Numbered from the stretch's first letter, positions 36,795 to 47,087 are shown. The stretch is 64,000 nt of DNA from Bradyrhizobium aeschynomenes (GCF_013178945.1 NZ_JABFDM010000011.1:124001-188000); one strand, 5' to 3'. The notes: generated by a model from the letters alone, not told the origin. Made by a program: numbers and translations.

Positions 36795-37682
36795 ATGACG
36801 GAGATCGTCGCCGGGGCAACCATCGATACGGCCCGTCGCACGTTGGCGGCGCGCCTCGCAGCCGCGGGGCTCGATTCGCCCGAGCTCGACGCGCGGCTGT
36901 TGGTGGGGCACGCGATGCAGCTCGACCTCACCGGACTGGTGATTCACGGGCAGCGACAGCTGTCGCAAGAGGACGCACAGCGCCTCGACGTGCTGGCCGT
37001 GCGCCGACTGGCCGGCGAACCGGTGGCGCGCATCCTCGGGACCAGAGAGTTCTGGGGCCTCGAGCTGCAATTATCAGCCGATACGCTGGTGCCGCGCCCG
37101 GACACCGAGACCGTCGTCGAGCTGGCGCTTGAGCATCTCACGGCCGGCGGCGACCTCAAGCGACCGTTGCGCATCGCCGATCTTGGCACCGGCTCCGGCG
37201 CCATCCTGCTGGCGCTGTTGTCCGAGCTGCCACGGGCCTATGGCGTCGGCACCGACATCAGCGTCGCCGCGCTCGAGACCGCCCGCGACAATGCGCAGGC
37301 GCTAGGCCTTGCCGACCGCGCCGGCTTTGTCGCCTGCTCCTTTGCCGCCGCTCTGCAGGCGCCGTTCGATCTGATCGTCTCGAACCCGCCTTACATCCCC
37401 TCGACGGACATCGAGGATCTCGCCATCGAGGTCCGCGCCCACGACCCGCGCCGCGCGCTCGATGGCGGCGGCGACGGACTCGATGCCTATCGCGCGCTAA
37501 TCCCGCAGGCCGCACGCCTGCTTCAACCCGGCGGCGCCCTGGTCGTCGAGGTCGGCGTCGGACAGAGCGGCGACGTCGCAACGCTGATGACGGAGGCCGG
37601 GCTGGCGGCCGATTCGGCGGGCGTGAGGGCCGATCTGGGCGGCATTTCAAGGGCCGTCATGGCCCTAAAAAAGGTCCGCTAA
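36795..37682 (+). CDS. prmC: Release factor glutamine methyltransferase PrmC
   Basis: A 295-residue enzyme that N5-methylates the glutamine of the GGQ motif in release factors. The N-terminal helical domain contains LLVGHAMQLDLTGLVIHG and AGEPVARILGTREFWGLELQLSADTLVPRPDTETVVELAL. The SAM motif is IADLGTGSGAILLALL, and the substrate-glutamine site NPPY is at 197-200 (IVSNPPYIPS). GGAGAGA lies about eight bases before ATG 36795. The frame is open upstream to a GTG at 36777, but that lies at the edge of the repeat element and is unlikely to be used. Confidence 0.97.
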   Translation: MTEIVAGATIDTARRTLAARLAAAGLDSPELDARLLVGHAMQLDLTGLVIHGQRQLSQEDAQRLDVLAVRRLAGEPVARILGTREFWGLELQLSADTLVPRPDTETVVELALEHLTAGGDLKRPLRIADLGTGSGAILLALLSELPRAYGVGTDISVAALETARDNAQALGLADRAGFVACSFAAALQAPFDLIVSNPPYIPSTDIEDLAIEVRAHDPRRALDGGGDGLDAYRALIPQAARLLQPGGALVVEVGVGQSGDVATLMTEAGLAADSAGVRADLGGISRAVMALKKVR

Positions 37683-38239
37683 AGGCCGGCCCAAATGGAA
37701 AAAGCTCTTGGAATATCCCCGGGGAGCGACTACGTTCCCTCCATAGCATCGGCGCAGGCCCGCTGAGTGGTATTCAGGGAATACTGCCGCGGACGGATGC
37801 CAGAGAGCCGCGCCGGGCGATTGGTTCCAGAACGCAGATCTGTTGAGCGCGAGAGCCGGATGGCTGCGCAGCCCACGACTGCAAAGCGAACGAAAGCCTG
37901 ACTTTGCACTTGAGGTCTTACGCTAAGCAAACTGGGTCGGTCGTGGCGCACATCGCCCGGGCTGGCTGAATGACGTGGTTCGCCGGCCGAGACGGCTGGT
38001 GGGTGGGGAACGCGTGTTGAACGCGCTTTTGTCGAGAGAATCGGCTGTCGATCACATCGGCTTGGGTCGAAGGCATGGGTCGGAACCGGCATCTCGGAAC
38101 CGGTCGGGCGAGATCGTCCATTTGGAACGTGCGCGGGCGCCGGGCCGCGAGGCGGTATTTCAACGGTATCGGTATTCCGATGACAATCAGTGCTCTGACA
38201 ATCAGTGCTCCTAACGCAGGGTTGGAATAAAGGCAGGAC
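37683..38239. other. 557-base gene-free region before the DUF4167 gene
   Basis: I see no gene here. An unusual relatively AT-rich step near 38150-38230 precedes the DUF4167 gene and contains a perfect tandem duplication (38181-38210, listed separately). The upstream part has mixed GC-rich sequence without clear repeats. The 5' leader of the DUF4167 gene is therefore probably long or its promoter lies close to the duplication. Confidence 0.5.
38181..38210. repeat. Perfect 15-base tandem duplication
   Basis: TGACAATCAGTGCTC occurs twice without spacer, ending 29 bases before the DUF4167 start codon. It could be paired binding sites or a slippage product. Confidence 0.85.
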
Positions 38240-39079
38240 ATGAGAAACGGTCAAAACAACAAGCGGATGCGCAACCGGAATAGCGGTAACAATAATAACA
38301 ACAACCGGCGCGGCCAGAATCCGCTGACCAGAGTGTTCGAGTCCAACGGGCCGGACATCAAGATCCGTGGCACTGCCTCCCATGTGGCCGAGAAATACGT
38401 CCAGCTTGCCCGCGACGCCCGCTCCTCGGGCGATCCCGTTGCCGCCGAGAACTACTACCAGCATGCCGAGCACTATTTTCGCCTGATCGCCGCCGCCCAG
38501 GAGCAGTTCCGGCAGAACCAGCCGCAGCCGCGCTCGACCGAGGACCTGACCGTCGACGACCTCGACGATGACGGCGAGAGCTTCTCGAATTTCGGCCAGG
38601 AGCCCGGCTTCGTTCCCGCCCAGCCGCAGCCCCAGCCCTTCATGCGTGAAGGCGGCCAGCGCGAGCGCGGTGACAACCAGCCCTATCAGCGCGACCAGCA
38701 GCAGCCCCAGCCCCGTGAGCACCGCGAAGCACGTGAGCATCGCCAACCCCGAGAGCATCGGGAGCCGAGAGAACCCCGGGAGCCGCGGGAGCATCGCGAG
38801 CCTCGTGAGCAGCGCGAACCCCAGGAGCAGCGCGAGCATCGCGAACGCCCGCAGCCTGCCCAGTATCAGCCACAGCCGCAGCCCGTGATTGCCGACAGCG
38901 GCGTCGATCGCCTGCCGTCCTTCATCACCGGTCCCCAGCCGCAAATTGCCAACGCCCCGGCGGCCTTCGAAGGCGCTGCCGAACGCTACCCGCGCCGCCG
39001 CCGCCGTCCGCACGGCCCGCGCCCGGAAGCCGCCGCTGCGGCGCCGGCCCCGAGCGAGGACCTCAATCCCGGCGAATGA
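38240..39079 (+). CDS. DUF4167 domain-containing protein
   Basis: A 279-residue protein. The N-terminus is very basic and Asn-rich (KRMRNRNSGNNNNNNRRGQN), followed by the conserved DUF4167 helical part VFESNGPDIKIRGTASHVAEKYVQLARDARSSGDPVAAENYYQHAEHYFRLIAAA (about 33-88). The second half is low complexity: runs of REHREPRE-type units (about 155-210) and Gln/Pro stretches, then a basic YPRRRRRPHGPRP near the end. This looks like an RNA-associated or ribosome-associated protein with disordered tails; the function is not established. A strong terminator follows. It regularly follows prmC in Rhizobiales. Confidence 0.93.
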   Translation: MRNGQNNKRMRNRNSGNNNNNNRRGQNPLTRVFESNGPDIKIRGTASHVAEKYVQLARDARSSGDPVAAENYYQHAEHYFRLIAAAQEQFRQNQPQPRSTEDLTVDDLDDDGESFSNFGQEPGFVPAQPQPQPFMREGGQRERGDNQPYQRDQQQPQPREHREAREHRQPREHREPREPREPREHREPREQREPQEQREHRERPQPAQYQPQPQPVIADSGVDRLPSFITGPQPQIANAPAAFEGAAERYPRRRRRPHGPRPEAAAAAPAPSEDLNPGE

Positions 39080-39102
39080 TCGTTGCTGACAGATTGAAGA
39101 AG

Positions 39103-39133
39103 GCGGGCGGGCGATTTGTCCGCCCGCTTTTTT
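39103..39133 (+). terminator. Rho-independent terminator after the DUF4167 gene
   Basis: GCGGGCGG (39103-39110), nine-base loop, CCGCCCGC (39120-39127), then six T. This is a perfect stem with T-run and ends the DUF4167 transcript before the convergent methyltransferase gene. Confidence 0.88.
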
Positions 39134-39171
39134 GTGCGGCCGTTACTTCCCTCGACGAGGCCGGCGCGCGA

Positions 39172-39957
39172 TCAATCATCCGAGGCGGAATTGGCGCCGC
39201 GATTGGAGCCAAGGTTGGACCCGAGACTAGATCCTTGGGTCGACGGCGCCGGCGCCAGCACCGGTTCGAGCCGCGGGATCAGCCGGATGCGCTCGCGCCG
39301 GGCGGGAATGACACGATAAACCTGCTTGGTCGCCTCGACGATATGGACGCCCGCGAACGGCAGCGACAGCGCCGCGCCGACCCGCTCCCAGGCCATCGCC
39401 GATTTCAGGAACCAACCGCCGACCGGCGGCATGAACAGCGCCTCGCCCCAGGCGCTCGGCGTGAACCAAGTCTGGCGCAGCAGCTGCGTGATCTGCGAGC
39501 GGGAATAGGGCCGGCCATGGCCGAACGGGGTGTTGTCGGTCCTGGTCCAGACACCGCGCCGGTTCGGAATCACGATGATCACGCGCCCGGTCGGCGCCAA
39601 CACGCGCCAGATTTCGCGCAGCAACCCGGCCGGATCGTCCGACATTTCCAGGGCGTGAACGATCAGGATGCGGTCGACCGCCGAATCCGGCAGCGGCAGC
39701 GAGAACTCGTCCACCAGTGAGGCCAGGGTCGGCCGCGCCGTCGGCCATTTCAGCACCCCCTGCGCCGCCGGCATGAAGGCGATGCAGCGTTCCGAGTCTT
39801 CGCGGAACAGTCCGAGATAGGGCGTCGGATAGCCGATGCCCAGCACGCGCTGTCCAGCCGCGCTCGGCCAGCGCGCGCGGATGCCGCGGTTGATCAGGAG
39901 CCGCGCGACGATCCCGAGGCGACCCGAATAGAAATTCCGCAGATCGATCACGTCCAT
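39172..39957 (-). CDS. Methyltransferase-domain protein paired with gloB
   Basis: A 261-residue protein with a methyltransferase-like fold. DLRNFYSGRLGIVARLLINRGIRARWPS opens it. The SAM loop is RVLGIGYPTPYL, departing from GxGxG. SAVDRILIVHALEMSDDPAGLLREIWRVLAPTGRVIIVIPNRRGVWTRTDNTPFGHGRPYSRSQITQLL is strongly conserved-looking. The C-terminus is a Ser/Asn-rich tail. I recall that such proteins stand divergent from gloB in many Rhizobiales, which is the case here. Substrate unknown. Start at 39957 (MDVIDLRNF) is preferred over an in-frame start 14 codons earlier. Confidence 0.85.
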   Translation of the reverse strand: MDVIDLRNFYSGRLGIVARLLINRGIRARWPSAAGQRVLGIGYPTPYLGLFREDSERCIAFMPAAQGVLKWPTARPTLASLVDEFSLPLPDSAVDRILIVHALEMSDDPAGLLREIWRVLAPTGRVIIVIPNRRGVWTRTDNTPFGHGRPYSRSQITQLLRQTWFTPSAWGEALFMPPVGGWFLKSAMAWERVGAALSLPFAGVHIVEATKQVYRVIPARRERIRLIPRLEPVLAPAPSTQGSSLGSNLGSNRGANSASDD

Positions 39958-40064
39958 GGCGTCAATGTACCATGCGGATGCGGCCTGCCGCGCGTCCAAT
40001 ATTGCGTTGCGCCTGCAGCGTTAACGCCATATCTCTGCCGCCTGTATCGCCGAACGGAGACATC

Positions 40065-40832
40065 ATGGCCGCTGACATCCGCGTCTTCACCTGTCTGTCC
40101 GACAATTTCGGCTATCTGATCCACGACCCCGCGACCGGCGCCACCGCCTCGATCGATGCACCGGAGGCCGGCCCGATCATACGCCAGCTCGAGGCTGCGG
40201 GCTGGACCCTGACCGACATCCTGATCACGCATCATCATCACGACCATGTCGGCGGGGTCGCCGAGCTGAAGCAGAAATATGGTTGCCGTGTCGTGGCCCC
40301 CCACGACAAGACGACGGCGATCGGCAATGCCGATCTGCGCGTGGCCCATGGCGACGTGGTCAAGATCGGCGAGCTGCTTGCGCGCGTGCTGGAGACCCCG
40401 GGCCATACGCTTGACCACGTCGCCTACGTGTTCGATGCCGACAAGGCCGTGTTCGCAGCCGATACGCTGTTCTCGATCGGCTGCGGCCGCGTGTTCGAAG
40501 GCAACTATCCGATGATGTGGGATTCGCTGCTGAAGCTGCGCACGCTGCCGGACGATTTCAGGCTCTATTGCGGTCACGAATACACCCTCTCCAACGTCAA
40601 GTTCGCGCTGACGGTCGATCCGGACAACGAAGCGCTGAAAGCCCGCGCCGACGAGGTGACGCGGCTCCGCGCCGCCAATCGGCCAACCATCCCGACGCTG
40701 CTCGGCGAGGAGAAGCAGGCCAACGTGTTTCTGCGCGCCGATGATCCGGCGGTCGCGATCCGGCTGCGCATGAAGGGCGCAAGCCCGGAGGAGGTGTTCG
40801 GCGAGCTGCGCGAACGCAAGAACAAGTCGTAA
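40065..40832 (+). CDS. gloB: Hydroxyacylglutathione hydrolase (glyoxalase II)
   Basis: A 255-residue metallo-beta-lactamase-fold enzyme that hydrolyses S-lactoylglutathione to lactate and glutathione, ending methylglyoxal detoxification. The metal motif is THHHHDHVGG (His56, His58, Asp60, His61). Other ligands lie in ETPGHTLDHV, FAADTLFSIGCGRVFEG and YCGHEYT. The C-terminal helical domain with RAANRPTIPTLLGEEKQANVFLRAD is specific to glyoxalase II. CGGAGA lies about nine bases upstream of the ATG. The DUF985 cupin gene follows 14 bases later and is probably co-transcribed. Confidence 0.96.
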   Translation: MAADIRVFTCLSDNFGYLIHDPATGATASIDAPEAGPIIRQLEAAGWTLTDILITHHHHDHVGGVAELKQKYGCRVVAPHDKTTAIGNADLRVAHGDVVKIGELLARVLETPGHTLDHVAYVFDADKAVFAADTLFSIGCGRVFEGNYPMMWDSLLKLRTLPDDFRLYCGHEYTLSNVKFALTVDPDNEALKARADEVTRLRAANRPTIPTLLGEEKQANVFLRADDPAVAIRLRMKGASPEEVFGELRERKNKS

Positions 40833-40846
40833 GACGGAGCACGGCC

Positions 40847-41281
40847 ATGACCACGCTGTCCGCAGCCGATATCGTCGCCCGTCTCGGTCTGCTGCCACAC
40901 CCCGAAGGCGGGCATTATCGCGAGACCTTTCGTGACACCGCCGTTGACGCATCCGGGCGCGCCGCCTCGACCTTGATCTATTTCCTGCTCGCGCGCGGCG
41001 AGCGCTCGCATTGGCACAGGGTCGACGCAGTGGAGACCTGGCACTTCTATGCCGGCGCTCCGCTGGCGCTGCGAATTGCCTGCGAGGGCAAGCCGCCGCA
41101 GACGACGACGCTCGGCATCGATCTTGCGGCCGAGCAGCACCCGCAGGCGGTGGTCCCCGCCCATGCCTGGCAAGCAGCCGAGAGCACAGGCGACTGGACC
41201 CTGGTCGGCTGCACGGTTGCGCCGGGATTCAGGTTCGAGGGCTTCGAGCTGGCGCCCGCAGGCTGGGAGCCCGCGGTCTGA
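40847..41281 (+). CDS. DUF985 cupin-fold protein
   Basis: A 144-residue single-domain cupin. HPEGGHYRETFRD and SHWHRVDAVETWHFYAGAPLALRI are the conserved cupin strands of DUF985, and VGCTVAPGFRFEGFELAP closes the domain. In one plant and yeast relative a sugar-related activity is suspected, but function in bacteria is unknown. It follows gloB closely on the same strand. The gene ends one base before the stop of the convergent GGDEF-EAL gene. Confidence 0.93.
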   Translation: MTTLSAADIVARLGLLPHPEGGHYRETFRDTAVDASGRAASTLIYFLLARGERSHWHRVDAVETWHFYAGAPLALRIACEGKPPQTTTLGIDLAAEQHPQAVVPAHAWQAAESTGDWTLVGCTVAPGFRFEGFELAPAGWEPAV

Positions 41282-41282
41282 C

Positions 41283-43295
41283 TCAGGCGCTCAGACCGGC
41301 GATCTTGGCGCCGGCCGGCTCGGCAAAGCGCTGACGCTCCTTGGTGAGGAAGCCATAGATCGCCTCGGCCGGCATCGGTTCGGCAAAGTAGTAGCCCTGG
41401 ATGTAGTCGGCGCCCAGGCGCTTGAGGCTGTCGAGTTGCTCCTTGGTCTCCACACCCTCGACGACGCAGGAAATCTCCATGTCGGCGCACAGGCCGGTCA
41501 GCGACTTGATGATCTTGTGGCTGACCGGATTGGCGTTGACGTCGCGCACGAAGCTGCGGTCGACCTTGAGCTTGTCGAGCGGCAGCCGATGGACGTGGCT
41601 CAGCGACGAATAGCCGGTGCCGAAATCATCCAGCGAGATGCCGCAGCCGATGGCCTTCAACGCCGCGATCGACTCCTCGGCCCTGGCAAAATCGAAGGTG
41701 ACGGCCGTCTCCGTGATCTCGAACTCGATGCGCCGTGGCGGAACGCCGCTGGCGTGGATGATGGAGATCAGTGGCAGGATTCCCTCGGGCGAGCAGATGT
41801 CATGTGCCGAGAGGTTGAACGACATCCGGATGTCGTCGGGCCAGGTTCGTGCCGTCGCCAGCGCCTTCACCAGCAGAACGCGGGTGAGAGCGCGAATGAC
41901 ACCGATCCGCTCGGCCGCCGGGATGAAGCTGGACGGCGACACCAGTCCGAGCTTGGGGCTGCGCCAGCGCGCCAGGACCTCGAAGCCGGTGGTGCGCGCA
42001 TTCGTGGCATCCATGATCGGCTGAAACGCCAGATCCATCTCGGTCTCGAAATCCGCCGTGCGCAGCAGGTGCTCGATCACGCTGCGGCTGCGGATCTCCG
42101 CCTCCAGCTCCGTCGAGAAGATGATGGCCTGACCGCGGGCCCGGCGCTTGGCGTGATAGAGAGCGTAGTCGGCGCACTCATACAGGGCATCCGCCGCCAT
42201 GGCCGAACGCGGATAGAGCGCGAACCCGGTCGAGCAGGACAGACCGGTATGCGTCGTGTCGAACTGATAAGGCAGCTTGATGAGATCAGTGATCTCGCGC
42301 CCGAGCGCGAGGAGATCGTCGTCGGTCGGATTGCCGACCACCACGAGACCGAACTCGTCGCCGCCGAGACGAGCCAGATGAACCTGGGAGCCACGGCTCT
42401 TGCACACCTCGCTGATCCGGCGCGCAGCCTCCATCAGCACGCGGTCGCCCACCGTGTGCCCATAGGTGTCGTTGATCGGCTTGAAGCCGTCGAGATCGAT
42501 GATGCCGACGGCAAGGCGCGTGCCGTCGCGCTCGGCCTCGGCGAAGGCATGGGTGAGCTCGGAGAAGAACCGGCGCCGGTTGGGAAGGTCGGTCAACGAG
42601 TCCAGATTGGCGAGCCGGAAGTTCTCGTCCGAGAGCGCCTGGGTTGCAGCCTGCTCGGCCAACAGCGACTTGCGGCTCGCGACCAAAGCGGCGAAGTCGC
42701 GATAATAGATGAACAGCACCGTCACCATCGCGCCCGAGACGAGCAGCTGATTGACGGCGATCGCCCGCAGCGCATGAACGCCCGTTGACATGAAGAAGAT
42801 CACGTAAGGGACGATCACCACCAGCGTCACGATCAGCGCTGCCGAGCGCAGATGCATCAGGCAGAAGATGATGCCGATGACGGTGACGGCCATGTAGAAC
42901 GCGACCTGTCCCTTGGCGAACGGATCGCCATAGGGAAACAGCGCGAACGACCAGACCACGAACAACGCACCGATCGGCCCGGCGATCCTGTTAGTGACGC
43001 GCAGATTGTGCAGTACCTCGGCGTCGCTGCTCGTCACCTCGCCCTGGCGCAGCCACCACAGCATGCGAACGCCGGTGATCGTCGACAGCAGCGCCGGCAC
43101 CGAGACCGTCAGCCATGCCGGTGCCAACGGCAGGAACGTGTAGGCGAGCGCGAGGCTGTTGGTGATCAGGATGAAATAAAGCAGCGGTACCTGCTTGGAG
43201 AAAGCCTGGAATTGCGCGCGCGTCAGTTCGGGATTGTCGGCGGGAACGCGAAACAACTCCCCCGCGCGGGCCATGTAACGTCTCACGTCCGGCAT
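41283..43295 (-). CDS. Membrane-bound GGDEF-EAL protein
   Basis: A c-di-GMP turnover protein of 670 residues from ATG 43295. The N-terminus has about five membrane helices (for instance VPLLYFILITNSLALAYTFLPL and VAFYMAVTVIGIIFCLM). The GGDEF domain has an intact active site LARLGGDEFGLVV and starts NLDSLTDLPNRRRFF. The EAL domain carries the variant FEVLARW, which keeps the metal-binding Glu, and also NLSAHD, EITE, DDFGTG, KVDRSF, VEGVE and IQGYYF, so phosphodiesterase activity is likely. ATG 43274 and 43319 are alternative starts. The frame stays open far upstream across the EamA gene without homology, which I disregard. Confidence 0.92.
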   Translation of the reverse strand: MPDVRRYMARAGELFRVPADNPELTRAQFQAFSKQVPLLYFILITNSLALAYTFLPLAPAWLTVSVPALLSTITGVRMLWWLRQGEVTSSDAEVLHNLRVTNRIAGPIGALFVVWSFALFPYGDPFAKGQVAFYMAVTVIGIIFCLMHLRSAALIVTLVVIVPYVIFFMSTGVHALRAIAVNQLLVSGAMVTVLFIYYRDFAALVASRKSLLAEQAATQALSDENFRLANLDSLTDLPNRRRFFSELTHAFAEAERDGTRLAVGIIDLDGFKPINDTYGHTVGDRVLMEAARRISEVCKSRGSQVHLARLGGDEFGLVVVGNPTDDDLLALGREITDLIKLPYQFDTTHTGLSCSTGFALYPRSAMAADALYECADYALYHAKRRARGQAIIFSTELEAEIRSRSVIEHLLRTADFETEMDLAFQPIMDATNARTTGFEVLARWRSPKLGLVSPSSFIPAAERIGVIRALTRVLLVKALATARTWPDDIRMSFNLSAHDICSPEGILPLISIIHASGVPPRRIEFEITETAVTFDFARAEESIAALKAIGCGISLDDFGTGYSSLSHVHRLPLDKLKVDRSFVRDVNANPVSHKIIKSLTGLCADMEISCVVEGVETKEQLDSLKRLGADYIQGYYFAEPMPAEAIYGFLTKERQRFAEPAGAKIAGLSA

Positions 43296-43504
43296 CCGCC
43301 GCCCCGTTGTCAGCACCATTGCGGGCAAAGTGTCGCGCACCACCGGTAAAGGCTGGGTTAGGTGCAGACCGCGCCGAGCCACGATCGCCGGTTGCAAGCT
43401 ACCAGCAAACGATGCCGCCGGTTCCCGGGTTAAGCGCGCATCAAGGATAACGTGCGTATTCGCCATCGGCGCCGACATTCGACGCGGCGTACGCAGCAGT
43501 GCCG

Positions 43505-44377
43505 CTAGCGGCGGCGCAGCAGGAACATGTCCTTTGCCGCGACGAGGCCCCCGCCTGCGATCAGCAAGGCCGCGACGGCGATCGCGGCGCTCGGTTGGGC
43601 ATAGCCGGCGACGATCAGGAACGCGGTCGAGAGCAGCGGCGTCGCATAGGACGCCGCTCCGAGCACACGAATGTCGCCACGCTTCATGCCGATGTCCCAG
43701 GCGTAGAAGGCAGCACCGACCGGGCCGAGGCCGAGGCCGGTAACGGCCAGCCATTGCATCGCGTTGTCGGGCCAGACCGTACGCTCGACGGCCAGGTGGA
43801 CCAGGGCGGCGAGTCCGGATGTGGCGAGACAGAACCCCGCGACGGCATCTGTGGGCACCGCCTTCAGACGGCGCGACAGCACGGAGTAGATCGCCCATAC
43901 GAAGGCCGCTACGAACGCGGCCACGAGACCCGGCAGCTGGCTGGCTGCGAAGCTCGCGCCATTGCCGACCAACAACAGCGCCGTGCCAACGAGCCCGAGC
44001 GCGGCGCCGATCACGTGATGAATCGCAAGCCGCTCGCCGGGCAGAAAGGCCGAGAACAGCACGATCAAGAGCGGCCAGAGATAGTTGAGCAAGCCGGCTT
44101 CCGCAGGGGGTGCAAAGCGCAGCGCGAGAAAGTACAGCGCGTGATAGCCGAACAGGCCGCCGACGCCGACGGCCCACGCCGTCACCGGCTGCTGCAGCAC
44201 CTGCAGCACATTGGCCCGCTGCAAGACGGTGAGCATGCCGACGACGCCGCCGACGGCAAAGGTCATCGCGGCAAGCTGAAATGCGGGGATTGTGCCAGTT
44301 GCCACCGTCAGCAAGGCCAGCAGCGACCACATCAGAATCGCGGTCAGGCCGATCAAGGTCGCGGTGCGCTGGGACAT
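43505..44377 (-). CDS. EamA/DMT-family transporter (YddG-like)
   Basis: A 290-residue carrier of ten membrane helices in two EamA halves. GLFGYHALYFLALRFAPPAEAGLLNYLWPLLIVLFSAFLPGERL and GPVGAAFYAWDIGMKRGDIRVLGAASYATPLLSTAFLIVAGYAQPS are typical of the aromatic amino acid exporter subgroup around YddG. Substrate is not proven. Start MSQRTATLIGL at 44377 is preferred to an open frame thirteen codons longer. It stands alone between the GGDEF-EAL gene and phaB on the same strand. Confidence 0.9.
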   Translation of the reverse strand: MSQRTATLIGLTAILMWSLLALLTVATGTIPAFQLAAMTFAVGGVVGMLTVLQRANVLQVLQQPVTAWAVGVGGLFGYHALYFLALRFAPPAEAGLLNYLWPLLIVLFSAFLPGERLAIHHVIGAALGLVGTALLLVGNGASFAASQLPGLVAAFVAAFVWAIYSVLSRRLKAVPTDAVAGFCLATSGLAALVHLAVERTVWPDNAMQWLAVTGLGLGPVGAAFYAWDIGMKRGDIRVLGAASYATPLLSTAFLIVAGYAQPSAAIAVAALLIAGGGLVAAKDMFLLRRR

Positions 44378-44527
44378 CGGACAGCAGGCTCCATCACGGC
44401 CGATTCCGACGGCCATTCACGCCTGCGCCCGCGCCGGGCAACACTCAAGACGTGAATGCCCGCGGCGAGCGCGGGCATTTCGTGTCTTAGCCGTAGATCG
44501 CACCCGGTGGCAACGCCACCGCTGACA

Positions 44528-45253
44528 TCACGCCATGTACTGGCCGCCATTGACCGAGAGCGTCGAGCCGGTGATGGCGCCGGCCTCGTCGGCCGCGAGG
44601 AACACGACGGTGCGCGCGATCTCCTCGGGCTCGCCGAGACGCCCGACGGGGATCAGCGGCAGGATGGACTTCTCGAGCACGTCCTTCGGCACCGCCTGCA
44701 CCATCTCGGTGTTGATGTAGCCGGGGCAGATCACGTTGACGGTGATGCCCGCCTTGGCCGTCTCGAGCGCCAGCGCCTTGGTGAATCCGATGTCGCCGGC
44801 CTTCGCGGCGGAGTAGTTGACTTGACCGAACTGGCCCTTCTGGCCGTTGATCGAGGAGATGTTGATGATGCGGCCGAACTTGCGCGCGCGCATGCCCTCG
44901 ATGATCGGACGGGTCATGTTGAACAGCGAGCCGAGATTGGTGTTGATGACCGCGCTCCACTGCTCGAGCGTCATCTTGTGGAAGGCGGTGTCACGGGTGA
45001 TGCCGGCATTGTTGATCAGCACGTCGATCGGCCCGAGCTCGGCTTCGACCTTCTTGATTCCTTCGGAACAGGCCTCGAACGAGCTCACGTCCCATTTGTA
45101 GACGGGAATGTCGGTCTCGCCCTTGAACTTCTCCGCAGCGGCATCGTTGCCGCCGTAATTCGCCGCGACCTTGTATCCTGCCGCCTTCAGCGCCTTGCTG
45201 ATCGCCGCACCGATACCGCGCGTCCCCCCCGTCACCAACGCCACACGTGCCAT
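44528..45253 (-). CDS. phaB: Acetoacetyl-CoA reductase
   Basis: A 241-residue short-chain dehydrogenase that reduces acetoacetyl-CoA to (R)-3-hydroxybutyryl-CoA with NADPH, the second step of polyhydroxybutyrate synthesis. The cofactor loop is VTGGTRGIGAAI, and the catalytic residues are Ser134, Tyr147 and Lys151 (NISSINGQKGQFGQVNYSAAK). GQFGQVNYSAAKAGDIGFTKALA and VICPGYINTEMV are PhaB-like. The start MARVALVTGG is the family N-terminus. phaA lies upstream on the same strand but a strong terminator stands between them, so phaB should have its own promoter in the 180 bases after that terminator. Confidence 0.96.
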   Translation of the reverse strand: MARVALVTGGTRGIGAAISKALKAAGYKVAANYGGNDAAAEKFKGETDIPVYKWDVSSFEACSEGIKKVEAELGPIDVLINNAGITRDTAFHKMTLEQWSAVINTNLGSLFNMTRPIIEGMRARKFGRIINISSINGQKGQFGQVNYSAAKAGDIGFTKALALETAKAGITVNVICPGYINTEMVQAVPKDVLEKSILPLIPVGRLGEPEEIARTVVFLAADEAGAITGSTLSVNGGQYMA

Positions 45254-45438
45254 GTCGAATCCTTCCCTCGATGACTGTTCGTACGACGACAACCTCTGGA
45301 TGTCGACGCACCTACCCGTTGTTTTTGGATCATGCTCGCCCTTGCAGCAATCAACTTGCCGCCAGGACATCCATGCTCGTTCAACTCCGTTTTTTTAGTG
45401 GTCGATTATGCGGCGTGTTTGACGGACATCAAGAACAA

Positions 45439-45464
45439 AACGCCCGGCGAGATCGCCGGGCGTT
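45439..45464 (-). terminator. Rho-independent terminator after phaA
   Basis: On the minus strand: AACGCCCGGCG, ATCT, CGCCGGGCGTT, followed by TTGTTCTT. The eleven-base stem is perfect and a T-rich tract follows on this strand only. It lies 63 bases after the phaA stop and 185 bases before the phaB start. Confidence 0.88.
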
Positions 45465-45526
45465 GATCTTTAGTTGAGCTGCAGGGGATTGCGAAGACTG
45501 AACGGTTCGCAATCAGTGCCGCGTTT

Positions 45527-46705
<1,179 letters not shown>

Positions 46706-47087
46706 GGGCATCTCCTGGGGTTCTTGATCTTGGACGTGAGAGCGAGGCTTGAGAGATTGGGCGTATTTGAAATCAAACCGAATTTTTCAGTTCACGGTCG
46801 TGCCGGCCGTCCGCAAGCCCCGGATTGGCGGTGCGCAACCTTCGCCCGTCATCCTGTTAACGTCGTTGCGACATGTCAATCGGCGGCGGCCGCAATTCCT
46901 GTTGCGGCGCATCCAAAATGGGATGTCTGGCCGTTTCGTGAGCAAGATTTCTGCTGCCCAATTAACCGTTCCGCACAAAACCGTAGCCGAACTCGCTCGA
47001 AAGTGATTACCTTATTGCATTGCGTAGCTCTTCGCCCTGCGGCGACGCCGCCGGGTTCCCCTGTTCTCGGTTTGCATGTGTGAGCTC
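46706..47087. promoter_or_regulatory. Divergent promoter region of phaA and phaR
   Basis: About 380 bases with no gene. It contains AT-rich patches (near 46760-46790 and 46965-47020) suited to promoters, and TTGCATTGCG at 47015-47024, reminiscent of the TGC-rich sites reported for PhaR in Paracoccus. The assignment of a PhaR site is inference. Confidence 0.5.

Noticed and set aside
37730..39013. A 427-codon minus-strand frame opposite the DUF4167 gene
   Set aside because: It owes its length to the repetitive coding DNA of the DUF4167 gene; it has no start signal and no family resemblance.
43296..44330. Upstream extension of the GGDEF-EAL gene to a 1015-residue product
   Set aside because: The added part is an Arg-rich translation antiphase to the EamA gene; membrane helices of the real protein begin after 43295.
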